Positions 1 to 9,600 are shown, counted from the first letter of the stretch. The stretch: DNA of 64,000 nt from Fibrobacterota bacterium (GCA_029557215.1 JAKPQQ010000064.1:33648-97647), one strand, 5' to 3'. A program made the numbers and translations. The notes: generated by a model not told the origin, from the sequence alone.

Positions 1-1192
1 CCGCGGAGAGGTCGGCGTCCAGGGTGTCTTCGCGCGCGGCGGCGGACTGGCGCGAACCGCCTCCCGAACCCTGCTGGAGGATCTCCTCCATCCAGGCGCG
101 GGTCTGTCCGTTCGCGAACGGGCTGCCGTCGCTGAATTTCATCTCGGCCAGCTGCGGAACGCGCTTGAGCAGTCCGCGCAATTCCTGTCGGATCGCTTCC
201 GCGCAGGCCTCCAGGCCCTTGCCCTGCAATGCCTGCACGGCCCAGAACTGCAGGTCGAACCAGAAATGGAACCCGGGTTCGGTGAAGGCCGGTTCGCTCT
301 TCTCCAGGATCGTGGCCCACGACTTCTGCTGGAACTGGCTGTCCAGGAACGCCGCGCGCTGCGGGTTCGGCGGATTGAACACCGAAACCCCCTTGTCGTT
401 CTTGGGGGCGACCGATACTTCCTGCCAGCGGCTGATGCGCAGGAGCTTGTAGCCCATCGGGTTGTCGGGCTCGGCTGCCGCGACCGACAGCGCGATCTTG
501 CGCAACGCGTTCATCAGGTCGGTCTTGGACGCGCCGTCCCCGATCGCGGGCGCGGCGATCTGGGAAGCTCCGGAGTCGGATTCCGTCTGCGACGCGCCGG
601 GCGGCGGCGGAGGCGGGGGGGGAGGCGCCGCCGCCGCGGGCTTGTTCTCCTTGGCCTTCTCCTCCACGAACTGGATCAGCGGCTTGATCGACGGTGGATT
701 GTCGGAGTACTTCTCGTTGAGGATGTTCTTGATGTCGTTGAGCGCCGCGGCGAAGGCCGCCAGCGCCTCGTAGTCCGACGAGCTCGGGGTCTTCTGGGCG
801 AAGGTGCCCAGGGTGCGCTCTTCGGTGAGCCACTTGACCGAATTCTGCCGGGCCCGTTCGCGCTGCGGGTGGATCGCGTCCCAGTGCTCCTTGCAGAGGT
901 CGGCCATCGCCCGGGCCATGGCGGCGCCTTCGCTCCAGCCCTTGGCCATGGTCGCGGCCAGCATCCCGTAGCAGAACAGGGTGATGTCCTTGGCCTGCGC
1001 GGTCAGCACCTTGTGCGCGGCCTCGTGGATCTTCTCCCAGTCGCGTTCTGTCGTCTTGGCGATCTCCGCCTTCACGAACTCGAACTCGACGGAGTACTTG
1101 GGGTCCTCTCCGACGGGACTGCCGCCCGCGACGGGGGCGACCAGTTCGGCCAGGGAGGGCAGGATCTCTTCGATGGCGGGATTGTCGCTCAT
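1..1192 (-). CDS. tssA: Type VI secretion protein TssA (ImpA family), runs off left edge
   Basis: TssA caps the growing end of the contractile T6SS sheath or sits at its baseplate in the cytoplasm. The visible 397 codons start MSDNPAIEEILPS; residues about 10-130 match the ImpA N-terminal domain (pattern P.G.DP.Y...F followed by the W..I...A lead and a WDAIHP.RERAR stretch). A poly-proline linker of nine residues follows near residue 195, then a second, less conserved helical region. The C-terminus is outside the window. GAGGAA precedes the ATG by a suitable distance, and the gene lies 14 bases after tssM, so it is the fourth gene of the leftward tssK-L-M-A operon. The linker includes a run of eight G on the + strand (615-622). 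Confidence 0.88.
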   Translation of the reverse strand, partial: MSDNPAIEEILPSLAELVAPVAGGSPVGEDPKYSVEFEFVKAEIAKTTERDWEKIHEAAHKVLTAQAKDITLFCYGMLAATMAKGWSEGAAMARAMADLCKEHWDAIHPQRERARQNSVKWLTEERTLGTFAQKTPSSSDYEALAAFAAALNDIKNILNEKYSDNPPSIKPLIQFVEEKAKENKPAAAAPPPPPPPPPGASQTESDSGASQIAAPAIGDGASKTDLMNALRKIALSVAAAEPDNPMGYKLLRISRWQEVSVAPKNDKGVSVFNPPNPQRAAFLDSQFQQKSWATILEKSEPAFTEPGFHFWFDLQFWAVQALQGKGLEACAEAIRQELRGLLKRVPQLAEMKFSDGSPFANGQTRAWMEEILQQGSGGGSRQSAAAREDTLDADLSA

Positions 1193-1206
1193 GGTTCCTC
1201 GGGGGC

Positions 1207-4200
1207 TCAGCGGAATGGATCGGGGACGAGCGACACGTGGAAGAACTCGCGGTCGGAGAACGGTCCGCCCGGCTGGTCCAGGCGGACGGAAATCGGCACG
1301 TCCACGATGTAGCTGCGGTCGTTGAAGCTCCAGGTGCCTTCGGTGGTGCCGGCGCCCTTGGATTCCATGAAGCGAAGCAGGGCCCAGTCGCCTTCCTTGC
1401 GTTCCTCGAAGGTCTGGTTGATGGTCGACACCGTGAGGGTCAGGCCGGCCTGGCCGGTCTTGGGCCAGCGGAACGCCAGGCGCTTTTCGCCGCCCTGCGC
1501 CAGATCCACAGATTGGGTCCCGATGCGGAAGGTGATCCGGGCCTTCGCGTCGCCGCGCAGCGTGACGCTGGTCCCGACGCCTTTCCAGGCGGTTCCGCCC
1601 TTGCCGTAGAAGTAGTTGGACATCCGGATCAGCTTGCGCAGCTGCTCCACGGCCTGCGGATCGATGGACACGCCCATGCCGTTGGCGCCGGAGGTCCTGA
1701 TGTCGTCTCCCTGGACCGTCACCAGGCCTTCCATCTCCTTCAGGAACAGCGCGAAGGTGCCCGTGCGGGGGTTCAGGAACGCGTCGATGTCGTTGATCGA
1801 GGCCTCGTTCTCCGCGTAGGGGTCGAACGGGTAGGCGCCCTTGGTCAGATTCTGCCAGGGCTGCCAGACCTTCTCGCGGTAGGCGACGTTGGCCTGCCCG
1901 GATGCCTGCGGGAGCGCCCGGCCGGCGATCTGGCGCAGCATCCCGATCGTGAAGGCGTCGAACCACGGGCGCAGTTCGGCCGGCAGGGCTTCCTTGCGCG
2001 AGGCGGCTTCGTTCCAGGCGTGGACCAGAGGATTGCGGGGGTCCTGTCCGGCCACGCCCTTGGCGAACGCGAAGGCGCCTTCGCCGCCGGTCCACTGGCT
2101 GAACATCGAGCCGAGTTGCGCGAGATCCTTGGTGTAGGCGTCCAGAGTCCCCTTGCCCACTTCCTTGGAAAGGGTCCGGATGGCCGCGAGCTGGGTGGCC
2201 ACCTGGACATGCACTGGCTGGTCCTGGGGCAGGATGGCCGACGACACGCGATCGGCCATGGCGCCGATCTTTTCGACCTTCTTGACCGTCTTGGCGAGTT
2301 TTCCGGTGAGGATCGGCTTGGATGTGTCCGGCGGCGGAGTCAGGTCGGTCTCTTCCAGGAACCTCGCGAAGAACGCCTGGATCCCTTTGGGGTTGTTGCG
2401 GGTGTAGGGCGCGGAAAGCGCGTGCAGCGCCGATCCGATCCTCTGGTTTTCTGCGGGAAGCTGGCACGAGGAACTGTCGAGCAGTCCCCGCCAGGTGGCC
2501 ACGAATTCCTCCACGTAGCGGCGGCGGAGCTCCTTGAGGACCTCCTCCGACGAGGCCTGCCCCACGGCTTCGGGTTCGTCGGATTTGCCCACCACCCAGT
2601 CGGTTTCGCCGTCGTCCATCGAATTCAGGGTGGGGGAGATGGCTTCGATCCAGCCGCGTCGGGTGAACGCGCCCCCGATCACCATGGGTTTGCAGGTCAC
2701 TTCCTTCTGCGGGATGCCCAGCGAGTCCCAGTCGAACTTGGGCAGGGTGTCGGCGGCGGCGAGCAGACGGGCGTAGGTGCCCGACTGGTTCTTGGCGTTG
2801 CGCAGTCCGCGCCGGGCGTTTTCCACGAGCATGCGATCCTGCGGTGCCAGCCAGGAACTGTCGCCATCGGAGATCTTCTCCGAAATCCGCTCGGTGAGCT
2901 TGGGCAGCAGTTCGCGCTCGAACGCCGGCAAGGCCTGGCCGTAGCCCAGGTAGTCGCCCCACGAACGGAGCATCGCCTCGGAAAGCCCTTTTTCGCCTTC
3001 CTTGTCGGAACCTTCCGCCCAGCCTTCGCGGGTGGTCAGCAGGTAGATCTTGAGCGCCCCGTAGATGTCCTTGGTGTCGGAGCTGGAGTCGTACGACTGG
3101 AAGAGCAGGGTCTTGAGCTTGTACTCCTGGTTCTGGAACGACAACTGGTTGATCGCGCTGGCCATGCTGTCGATCTGGGCTTCGACCTTGGGAAGCATCC
3201 CGTCGCGGTAGAATCCGGGAGCCAGAAGCCATGGACGGCGATTGTCGATCTCGTCGGAGAGCTGGATCATGTCGCTCAGAACGGCCATCGCCGAGCGCAT
3301 GCTTTCCGCATCGGTCCAGGGTGTGGACTTCGCGCGCTGCAAACGGGCCTTCCAGCCGTCTTCCAGCGAGGCTCCCACGACCCAGCCGTGGAGCGCCGAC
3401 CACATCAGGAACAGGGAGATCAGGATCGCGCCGACGAACACGGAGAGCGCGAGCACCGACGATTTGACCTGCTTGTGCGAGGCGAGCCGTGCCAGCGGAG
3501 GGTCCTTCTGGAGCAGCTCGAAGAACGATTCCAGGGTCGGGTCGCGGCCCGTGTCGGAGGGCGCCGGAGCCGGAGCCGGAGCGCCGAACGGCGAAGAGCT
3601 TCCCGAGAAGGAATCCTCGAAGACGGCCGAACCGAACAGCATCGCGGCCGGGTCCGCGGCAGGAGCGGAAGGCGAGTCGGATTTCGTCGAGGGCTTGCCG
3701 GACGGGACCAGGTAGGCGCCGCGCAGGAACGGCACGGTGCGGCCCACGAACTGGCTGGAGCAGGCGAGCGAAGTGGACTTGACCGCGTCTTTGAGACCGC
3801 GGAGCGATTCCAGGAACTGGAAGCTGGATGCCGGCTCTTCGCCGCGCTCCCAGGCCATCGCGAGAAGGCCGTCCTCCTTGGCGTCGAGGTCGGATTCCAG
3901 TTCGGTCCAGGCCTTGTCGAAGGCGGCGGGAAGGTTTTCCTGCTTGGTCCAGGAAAGCGCGACGCCCGGGACTTCGGAGGCGACCTTGAAGAACGACGCG
4001 CCGCCGGGGATCTGCTCGGCGCCGGTCAGGCCCACGTAGACGGGGAACTCCACCAGCGACGTTTCGGCCAGGAACGAAACCGTGGCGTGGATCTGGGAGG
4101 TGGCGAGCCCCCGTCCGATCGGAGCCAGGACGAGCGCCCCGTCCACCGGGCGCATCTTGCCGCGCTGCTGGAAGTATTCGATCAGGAAGGAGGCGCGCGA

Positions 4201-4734
4201 CACCGTCGAGGCGACGCGGGCGTCGGGCAGCTCCCGCAGGAGCACGAACACCATGTCGCGGAACACGAGCCAGTTGCCCAGGTTCTGGAACTCGCCCGAC
4301 AGTTCGTGTCGCCGGGATTCGGTCACGTCCCGCGCGCCGGAGGCTTCCAGGAGCGCCTTGGCGCTGTCGAATTCCGACGGTACGACCCAGAAGATCCGCT
4401 TCTGCGCGAGGTCGTCGGACTTGACTCCGATCTGCACGCCCTTGGTGGACGAGCTTTCCGACAGTTTGCGCACGTCGGATGCGAAGCCGCTCTTCCAGAC
4501 CTCCTCGAACTGGTCGGTGGATCGGGATTCGGATCCCTTGGAAAGCGTGCGGATGAGCTGGCGCTGGCGCAAAAAGAGCGCGACGAACGCGCCGATCGCG
4601 AACCAGGCGACGGCGATCAGCGTGCACCACCAGGGCCATGCGGGAAGCTTGACGGCCAGGATCCAGGTGGCGGCGACGCCGACCACGATCCAGACGACCA
4701 GGAACCAGAACCAGAATGATTTCAGGGTGCGCAT
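1207..4734 (-). CDS. tssM: Type VI secretion inner-membrane protein TssM (IcmF family)
   Basis: TssM forms, with TssL and TssJ, the trans-envelope complex that anchors the T6SS. The 1175-residue product has the usual family size: two membrane helices at about residues 6-27 and 36-55, a cytoplasmic domain, a third helix at about 428-450 and a long periplasmic part. The cytoplasmic domain contains the IcmF-type stretch PVYVGLTGAEQIPGG. I see no Walker A motif in it; NTP binding is present only in some TssM proteins. A low-complexity Pro/Ala/Ser region (residues about 340-395) lies before the third helix. It follows tssL by 12 bases and precedes tssA by 14. Confidence 0.93.
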   Translation of the reverse strand: MRTLKSFWFWFLVVWIVVGVAATWILAVKLPAWPWWCTLIAVAWFAIGAFVALFLRQRQLIRTLSKGSESRSTDQFEEVWKSGFASDVRKLSESSSTKGVQIGVKSDDLAQKRIFWVVPSEFDSAKALLEASGARDVTESRRHELSGEFQNLGNWLVFRDMVFVLLRELPDARVASTVSRASFLIEYFQQRGKMRPVDGALVLAPIGRGLATSQIHATVSFLAETSLVEFPVYVGLTGAEQIPGGASFFKVASEVPGVALSWTKQENLPAAFDKAWTELESDLDAKEDGLLAMAWERGEEPASSFQFLESLRGLKDAVKSTSLACSSQFVGRTVPFLRGAYLVPSGKPSTKSDSPSAPAADPAAMLFGSAVFEDSFSGSSSPFGAPAPAPAPSDTGRDPTLESFFELLQKDPPLARLASHKQVKSSVLALSVFVGAILISLFLMWSALHGWVVGASLEDGWKARLQRAKSTPWTDAESMRSAMAVLSDMIQLSDEIDNRRPWLLAPGFYRDGMLPKVEAQIDSMASAINQLSFQNQEYKLKTLLFQSYDSSSDTKDIYGALKIYLLTTREGWAEGSDKEGEKGLSEAMLRSWGDYLGYGQALPAFERELLPKLTERISEKISDGDSSWLAPQDRMLVENARRGLRNAKNQSGTYARLLAAADTLPKFDWDSLGIPQKEVTCKPMVIGGAFTRRGWIEAISPTLNSMDDGETDWVVGKSDEPEAVGQASSEEVLKELRRRYVEEFVATWRGLLDSSSCQLPAENQRIGSALHALSAPYTRNNPKGIQAFFARFLEETDLTPPPDTSKPILTGKLAKTVKKVEKIGAMADRVSSAILPQDQPVHVQVATQLAAIRTLSKEVGKGTLDAYTKDLAQLGSMFSQWTGGEGAFAFAKGVAGQDPRNPLVHAWNEAASRKEALPAELRPWFDAFTIGMLRQIAGRALPQASGQANVAYREKVWQPWQNLTKGAYPFDPYAENEASINDIDAFLNPRTGTFALFLKEMEGLVTVQGDDIRTSGANGMGVSIDPQAVEQLRKLIRMSNYFYGKGGTAWKGVGTSVTLRGDAKARITFRIGTQSVDLAQGGEKRLAFRWPKTGQAGLTLTVSTINQTFEERKEGDWALLRFMESKGAGTTEGTWSFNDRSYIVDVPISVRLDQPGGPFSDREFFHVSLVPDPFR

Positions 4735-4746
4735 GTTCGCCTCGGG

Positions 4747-5361
4747 TCAGATGTTCTGGGAAAGCCAGGCCATGAGCAGGTACAGGAGCGCGGCCAGGGT
4801 CAGCATGCCCACCGCGATCCAGACCAGGAACCGCCCGGTCCGTTCCTTGGCGCGCTTGGCCGGTTCCTTGCGCAGCGACGGGAACCACGGCGGGAGCTTC
4901 CAATTTCCGTCGGGCTTCTTGCGGTAGATGTCGATCACCAGTCCCTGGAGCTTGCCGGGATCGTCCAGCTGGTACTGGCCCTTGAACCCGAGCAGGATGC
5001 AGCGGGCGAAGATGTCCAGGCAGGAGGACAGGTCGGCGCGCTGGTGGAGCCGCGTCATGCGCGAGAAGAAGTTCGTGCCCGCGGCCTGGTCCTGGAACTG
5101 GGCGACCGCCAGGGAATGGCCCAGCCATTCGATGGAGAACGGCGTGCGGGAGAACGCCATCTCGTCGAGCCAGGCGCAGAGCGCGTAGCGGGATTCCTCC
5201 ACCGACGCGTTGGAGTGGCCTTCGCGGCGCGCGCGTTCGTCGAAATCCGACAGTCCTTTGAGCAGTTCGCGCTTGAGATCCTCGGGCGATGCGGGGCAGT
5301 TCGTGGACAAGGCGATGCCCCTCCGGAACAGGGGACGCGCGAGATTGGTCAGCGATTGCAC
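4747..5361 (-). CDS. tssL: Type VI secretion protein TssL (DotU/ImpK family)
   Basis: TssL is the small inner-membrane partner of TssM. The 204-residue protein has the helical cytoplasmic DotU domain with the diagnostic GFKGQY motif near residue 130 and the YALCAWLDE stretch near residue 63. A single C-terminal membrane helix (about 182-200) ends in a very short periplasmic tail. There is no C-terminal OmpA peptidoglycan-binding extension, which some TssL proteins carry. It is 3 bases downstream of tssK and 12 bases upstream of tssM, so the three are co-transcribed. Confidence 0.93.
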   Translation of the reverse strand: MQSLTNLARPLFRRGIALSTNCPASPEDLKRELLKGLSDFDERARREGHSNASVEESRYALCAWLDEMAFSRTPFSIEWLGHSLAVAQFQDQAAGTNFFSRMTRLHQRADLSSCLDIFARCILLGFKGQYQLDDPGKLQGLVIDIYRKKPDGNWKLPPWFPSLRKEPAKRAKERTGRFLVWIAVGMLTLAALLYLLMAWLSQNI

Positions 5362-5364
5362 GGG

Positions 5365-6663
5365 TTATCCCCCTTCAATCAGGAGTTCGATGGAGGTGAT
5401 GTCGAGGTCGACCGGCGTGTAGACGCCGAGGACGCCTTCTTCCAGGAGGGTCTGCCAGAGCGGGCCGCTGGGCACGAGTTCGAAGCAGATCTGGCCGGTG
5501 GCGCGGAAGAACGCCGGCGGCGGCGCCATGCGGACCTCGATGCCCGGAAGCGCGCTCATGATGATGGGCTGCAGCCGCGACATGGAGGCGACCTTGGCCT
5601 TGTGGGCCACCAGCTGGACCAGCTTCTCCACCGGGACCGAACTGCGCACCGCGATGTGGAACCGCCTGCCGGACTTCAGGGCCTCCGGTTCGGGCTTGGC
5701 CACGAACAGGAGCGGTTGCTGGCGGGTCATGGGCAGGACCAGGTTGTCGGTCTGGATCTCGGACGACAGGATCTGGAACAGGCGGGCGACCAGGGCGCCC
5801 AGGGACGCCGACATCGCGTTGTGGTCGTAGGCCGCCGCCGGCGCGTCGACGCCGCGGGTGTACGACAGGCCGCCTGCCAGCTGCAGCAGATGGACGAACA
5901 CGCGCTCGGGGTGGATCTCCCGGTTCTGCACGAAGTAGTCGACGCCGGGAAGGCTCGAGCGCAGATGCACGACCTCCAACCATTGCCTCATGCCCTGAGG
6001 GTCGATGGTCGGGTTCTGGCGTTCCAGTTCCAGGCACCGGTTGCGCATGTGGTTGGCCAGGGTGCGCAGGTTGTCCACGAGCCTGGGGGCGGCGTGGATG
6101 TCCAGCACGGTGGGGTGGAAGTCCTCGGCCGCCGTCGGGGCGCCCTGCCGTCCGCGCACGAGCTGGCACACCGGAAGCAGGATGAACCCGTCGTTGTTGT
6201 CGGTGGACAGCCGGATGGACAAGTTGGGCGCCATGAGGCCCACCGGTCGCACGGAACGGCCCGTTGCCGCGTCGTGCAGATCGGATCGGAATTCCCGGAA
6301 CGCGGCTCCGTCCTCGCCCAGGTTGGCCTTGCCTTCGGAAGGGGCGGGCATCGCGAGGTAGGCGGTCGCCTTCTGGTTGGATTCGGAAAAATCGGAGGGC
6401 AGCTCGCGCCGCAGCGACGGACCCGAACCGATCTCGGAGTCGAACCGGACGCCGCCCTGGAAGAATCCTGCGCAGGATTTGATCTCCAGCGTGTTGAATC
6501 CGGCCAGTTGCGAATCGTCCAGCCGCAGGCGGGTGAACCCGAACGAACGCGACGGCGTGGCCCCGAAACCGTGGGCGAAGTCTTCCCGTGCAGATTCGTC
6601 TGCTCGTTGGAAGTGCTGAGGGAGGAGCGCGAGTCCTTCTTTCCAAGCGACTTTTCCGGTCAT
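5365..6663 (-). CDS. tssK: Type VI secretion baseplate protein TssK
   Basis: TssK trimers link the T6SS baseplate to the TssM/TssL membrane complex. I chose the ATG at 6663, giving 432 residues beginning MTGKVAWKEGLALLPQHFQ, because W.EGL.L.PQHFQ is the family's conserved N-terminus. A start 96 bases further upstream is open but adds 32 residues unlike TssK. AGGA lies about 9 bases before this ATG. The length is typical of the family. It is the first gene of the leftward tssK-L-M-A operon and diverges from the gene at 6861. Confidence 0.92.
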   Translation of the reverse strand: MTGKVAWKEGLALLPQHFQRADESAREDFAHGFGATPSRSFGFTRLRLDDSQLAGFNTLEIKSCAGFFQGGVRFDSEIGSGPSLRRELPSDFSESNQKATAYLAMPAPSEGKANLGEDGAAFREFRSDLHDAATGRSVRPVGLMAPNLSIRLSTDNNDGFILLPVCQLVRGRQGAPTAAEDFHPTVLDIHAAPRLVDNLRTLANHMRNRCLELERQNPTIDPQGMRQWLEVVHLRSSLPGVDYFVQNREIHPERVFVHLLQLAGGLSYTRGVDAPAAAYDHNAMSASLGALVARLFQILSSEIQTDNLVLPMTRQQPLLFVAKPEPEALKSGRRFHIAVRSSVPVEKLVQLVAHKAKVASMSRLQPIIMSALPGIEVRMAPPPAFFRATGQICFELVPSGPLWQTLLEEGVLGVYTPVDLDITSIELLIEGG

Positions 6664-6820
6664 CGTGCGGTCGATCCTGTGATATGGGAGGAGGGGCGCC
6701 TTGCGCGTGCCAAAGGGAGGAAGTGGATTCGAAGCTAGAAATAGAAGCACTTTGGCCAAATCCTGCCAGGCCGGGCGACCGGGTGTGACGGCCGTACGCG
6801 GAACACTTTCCCAGAGTAGG

Positions 6821-6826
6821 TATATT
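6821..6826 (+). promoter_or_regulatory. Possible -10 element upstream of the PEGA/SUMF1 gene
   Basis: TATATT stands out in GC-rich sequence, 35 bases before the ATG at 6861. No good -35 hexamer lies 16-18 bases upstream. The 197-base gap between tssK and the gene at 6861 must hold the divergent promoters of both. I see no clear promoter for tssK. Confidence 0.3.
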
Positions 6827-6860
6827 CAGGTCCCACAGAATTGGACCTCAAGGACCCCTG

Positions 6861-8570
6861 ATGCTCCATACGAACAAAATTCGTCGTTCCATCGTTTCCG
6901 CGCCCCGTTGGATGGGCGCGCCGCTCGTGCTCGTTGCCGCAGCCTTCGCCCAGGATCGCGGCTCGCTGGTCGTGACCACCGTCCCCGACAGCGCGGTGGT
7001 GGTCCTGGACAACGCCAAGGAGCCCGAACGGCAGCGCACCCCGTTCACCAACGAGAGCATGATCCCGGGCACCCACACGGTGTTGCTGCGCCCGAACGAT
7101 CCCGCCTACAAGTCGGCGGTCTACGACGTCGAGATCGTCGCCGGCCAGGCCGCGTCCCTGGACCACGTCTTCGAGTACCGCACCAAGGCCTACGGGATGG
7201 AAGCCCTGTGCCTGGCGCCCTGGAAGGTGGGGGTCCAGGTCGGATTCGAATTCCGCCGCTACATCGGGTTCGAATCGGAAAAGCAGACCGACAAGTCGGC
7301 CGTCGCGCCGCCTTCCACCTACGCCTCGGACAGCGTCCCCAACAGCATCGCCATCCCCCTGGATCTGCGGTTGGGCTTTCCCGGCGGGTGGGAAGCGCAT
7401 TTCACCCTTCCTGTCGCCTCCAAGGCCGACCCCAAGATCAAGTCGGAGTCGGTGGAAGGCTTCAGCCTCAGCGATCCCGGATTCGGTCTCAAGTGGATCT
7501 ACGCGCCGTTCAACAGCGGGTTGGACCTGACCTGGAGGTTCGGCAGCAACCGCACGCAGAATCTGGGTGCCGGAGCCGACGCGTTGATCGTCACCGCCTT
7601 GACCAACCAGAAATGGCAGATGGTCGACGTGGCCGCCAACCTGGGCATGGCCATCCGGATGGCAAGCCTGTCGCAAGACGATGTCGAACGCGGCGACCAG
7701 CTGTTCGCCAAGGCGCGCGGCGGGTTTCTGCTGGCCGATCGATTCATGCCGTTGGCGCAGGCGGGATTCCAGTACACCTTCGCCGACACCAAGACGAAAA
7801 ACGACTCGGCCCTGGGCAAGGACAATTTCCAGCTCACCCTCACGCCGGGGTTCATCTGGTACGCCGGGCGCAACTTCTCGCTGGAGCTGGGGGTGCCGCT
7901 GACCCTGGTGGCCTCCAACGAAGAAACCAGCTGGGGAGCGCATGTCTCCGCGGCGTTCGATTTCAGCCTCCAGTCCAAGGCCAAGGCGACCACCACCAAG
8001 AAGACCGCGGCGTTGTCGGCCTACCCGCTCCAGGCCGAAGGCGTTCCCGGATCCTCGCCATCCAACATCCTGTTCGACAGCAAGGAAGTTTCCAACGCCG
8101 AGTACAAGGATTTCTGCGACAAGACCGGTCGCGAATACCCGGCCGATCCCGAATTCACGGGGATGCCCGGCTACTTCACCGACTCCAAGTACGGCGGATA
8201 TCCGGTCGTCAAGATTTCCATCGACGACGCGCGCGCCTATGCAGCATGGGTCGGGAAGCGTCTGCCCACGGTCACCGAATGGCGCAAGGAAATCGAGAGC
8301 GCGACCCTCAACGGGAACATGCTCGCCTGCGGCCTGGAAACCCCCGAACTGGTCGGCTCCCGCCACCAGGGCTCCGGGCTCTACAACGTCGTCGGCAACG
8401 TGGCCGAATGGGTGGAAAACGACCGCAAGGTCGGATCGGTCGCCTACATCGCGGGCGGATTCTTTTCCTTGCCGCGCGAGCGCTGCCTGGACAAGGGGCG
8501 CTGGGTCGACGTGGCCTCGCCGGCCGGAGCCAAGTATATCGGGATGCGGCTCGTGACGGAGGTCAAGTGA
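6861..8570 (+). CDS. PEGA / outer-membrane beta-barrel / SUMF1 fusion protein
   Basis: This is a 569-residue exported protein of three parts. A signal peptide (residues about 1-30, ending near AAAFAQ) is followed by a PEGA-like beta domain (about 33-100). Next comes a stretch of alternating hydrophobic/aromatic strands (about 110-375) that looks like an outer-membrane barrel. The C-terminus (about 390-569) is a formylglycine-generating-enzyme (SUMF1) fold with EVSNAEYKDFC, GLYNVVGNVAEW and a terminal IGMRLV. Only one cysteine (in RERC) falls in the region where true FGE has two, so catalysis is doubtful. SUMF1-domain proteins recur in T6SS clusters, and this gene diverges from tssK. Its stop overlaps the next start by one base. 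The domains are visible; a T6SS accessory role is inferred. Confidence 0.75.
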   Translation: MLHTNKIRRSIVSAPRWMGAPLVLVAAAFAQDRGSLVVTTVPDSAVVVLDNAKEPERQRTPFTNESMIPGTHTVLLRPNDPAYKSAVYDVEIVAGQAASLDHVFEYRTKAYGMEALCLAPWKVGVQVGFEFRRYIGFESEKQTDKSAVAPPSTYASDSVPNSIAIPLDLRLGFPGGWEAHFTLPVASKADPKIKSESVEGFSLSDPGFGLKWIYAPFNSGLDLTWRFGSNRTQNLGAGADALIVTALTNQKWQMVDVAANLGMAIRMASLSQDDVERGDQLFAKARGGFLLADRFMPLAQAGFQYTFADTKTKNDSALGKDNFQLTLTPGFIWYAGRNFSLELGVPLTLVASNEETSWGAHVSAAFDFSLQSKAKATTTKKTAALSAYPLQAEGVPGSSPSNILFDSKEVSNAEYKDFCDKTGREYPADPEFTGMPGYFTDSKYGGYPVVKISIDDARAYAAWVGKRLPTVTEWRKEIESATLNGNMLACGLETPELVGSRHQGSGLYNVVGNVAEWVENDRKVGSVAYIAGGFFSLPRERCLDKGRWVDVASPAGAKYIGMRLVTEVK

Positions 8571-9589
8571 TGGGAAAGATGTGGGTCGGTCTGTTCGCGA
8601 TCGCCTTGTGTGCCGGGTCGGCGTTTGGCCGACCGCTGGAAAAGGTGAAAAACGACGCCCTGACGGTGGGGATCCGTGTCGGGAACCAGCCGTTCGGGTA
8701 CAACGAGACCTCCGACCGCAAGGGACTGGAATACGATCTGGTCGCGGCCATCGCCGAAGGCATGGGCTGCAAGGGCGGGTTCCGGGTCGTGACCCTGACC
8801 AGCCAGCGCGACGGCGAAGAAAAGTTGTTGGCCGACAAGATCGATCTGGTCATCGGGACGGTGAAGGCGTCGTCCGAAGTCAAGGAACGATTCCTGACAT
8901 CCCATCCCTACTTCCGCACCGGATTGGGGATCATGGTCATGAAATCCAACCAGAACATCTTCACCCTGACCGACCTGAACGATCGCTACGTCGCCGCGGC
9001 ACCCGAGACCAACGCCGACAAGCTGATCGAATCGTTCCTGCCGCGCGCCAAGCTCGAGATCGTTCGTTCCTCCACAGAGGCATTGAACATGTTGCAGAAG
9101 GGGGATGTCGAAGCGGTGGTCCACGATCGCGCCATGCTGCAGACCGCGGCGACGCGCAATCAGGCGTTCCGCCTGTTGGATGTCAGCCTGACGGAAGACA
9201 ACTACGTCATCCTGGTGAACAAGAAGTTCTCGAGCCTGCTCGACGCCGTGAACGCCCAGATCGATCGGCTCCGCACGGTCCCCTCGGCGGAAGCGGTCAG
9301 TCCGTTGGCGGCCATCTGCGCGCGGTACAAGCTGGGTGCCACGATCAAGCCGATCATCAAGGCCGGGACCGCTCCCGTGGCGGTGCCTGCGGCCGGGTTG
9401 CCAGCCGCCCAGGTCACGCCTCCGGCTTCGCAGACGGCCACGACGCCACGGCAGAATTCGACTCAAGCTGCGTCGTCCCGGGATCTGGAACGCCGGATGG
9501 ACGGTGTCGAACGGCAATTGCAGGACATCCAGCGCTCCCTTTCCGAGATCAACGCCGCTTTGCAGCGGCTCCAGCCCTCGTCGCGCTGA
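8570..9589 (+). CDS. Periplasmic solute-binding protein, family 3, with C-terminal coiled coil
   Basis: The 339-residue product has a signal peptide (cleavage near GSAFG) and a family-3 solute-binding domain (about 28-260). Recognisable stretches are TVGIRVGNQPFGY, the ligand-loop equivalent around DLVIGTVKASSEVKERF, and PYFRTGLGIMV. Such proteins bind amino acids or other small solutes. Unusually it continues through a Pro/Ala-rich linker (about 275-310) into a short heptad-rich coiled coil (about 312-337). It is translationally coupled to the PEGA/SUMF1 gene (TGATG overlap) and has no permease or ATPase beside it. It may therefore act as a periplasmic sensor rather than a transporter subunit; that role is inferred. 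Confidence 0.8.
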   Translation: MGKMWVGLFAIALCAGSAFGRPLEKVKNDALTVGIRVGNQPFGYNETSDRKGLEYDLVAAIAEGMGCKGGFRVVTLTSQRDGEEKLLADKIDLVIGTVKASSEVKERFLTSHPYFRTGLGIMVMKSNQNIFTLTDLNDRYVAAAPETNADKLIESFLPRAKLEIVRSSTEALNMLQKGDVEAVVHDRAMLQTAATRNQAFRLLDVSLTEDNYVILVNKKFSSLLDAVNAQIDRLRTVPSAEAVSPLAAICARYKLGATIKPIIKAGTAPVAVPAAGLPAAQVTPPASQTATTPRQNSTQAASSRDLERRMDGVERQLQDIQRSLSEINAALQRLQPSSR

Positions 9590-9600
9590 AACGTCGGCTC

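Noticed and set aside
1237..4719. Long open frame on the + strand opposite tssM (about 1160 codons)
   Set aside because: High-GC antisense frame with Arg/Gly/Leu/Val-rich low-complexity product; the minus strand encodes a clear TssM.
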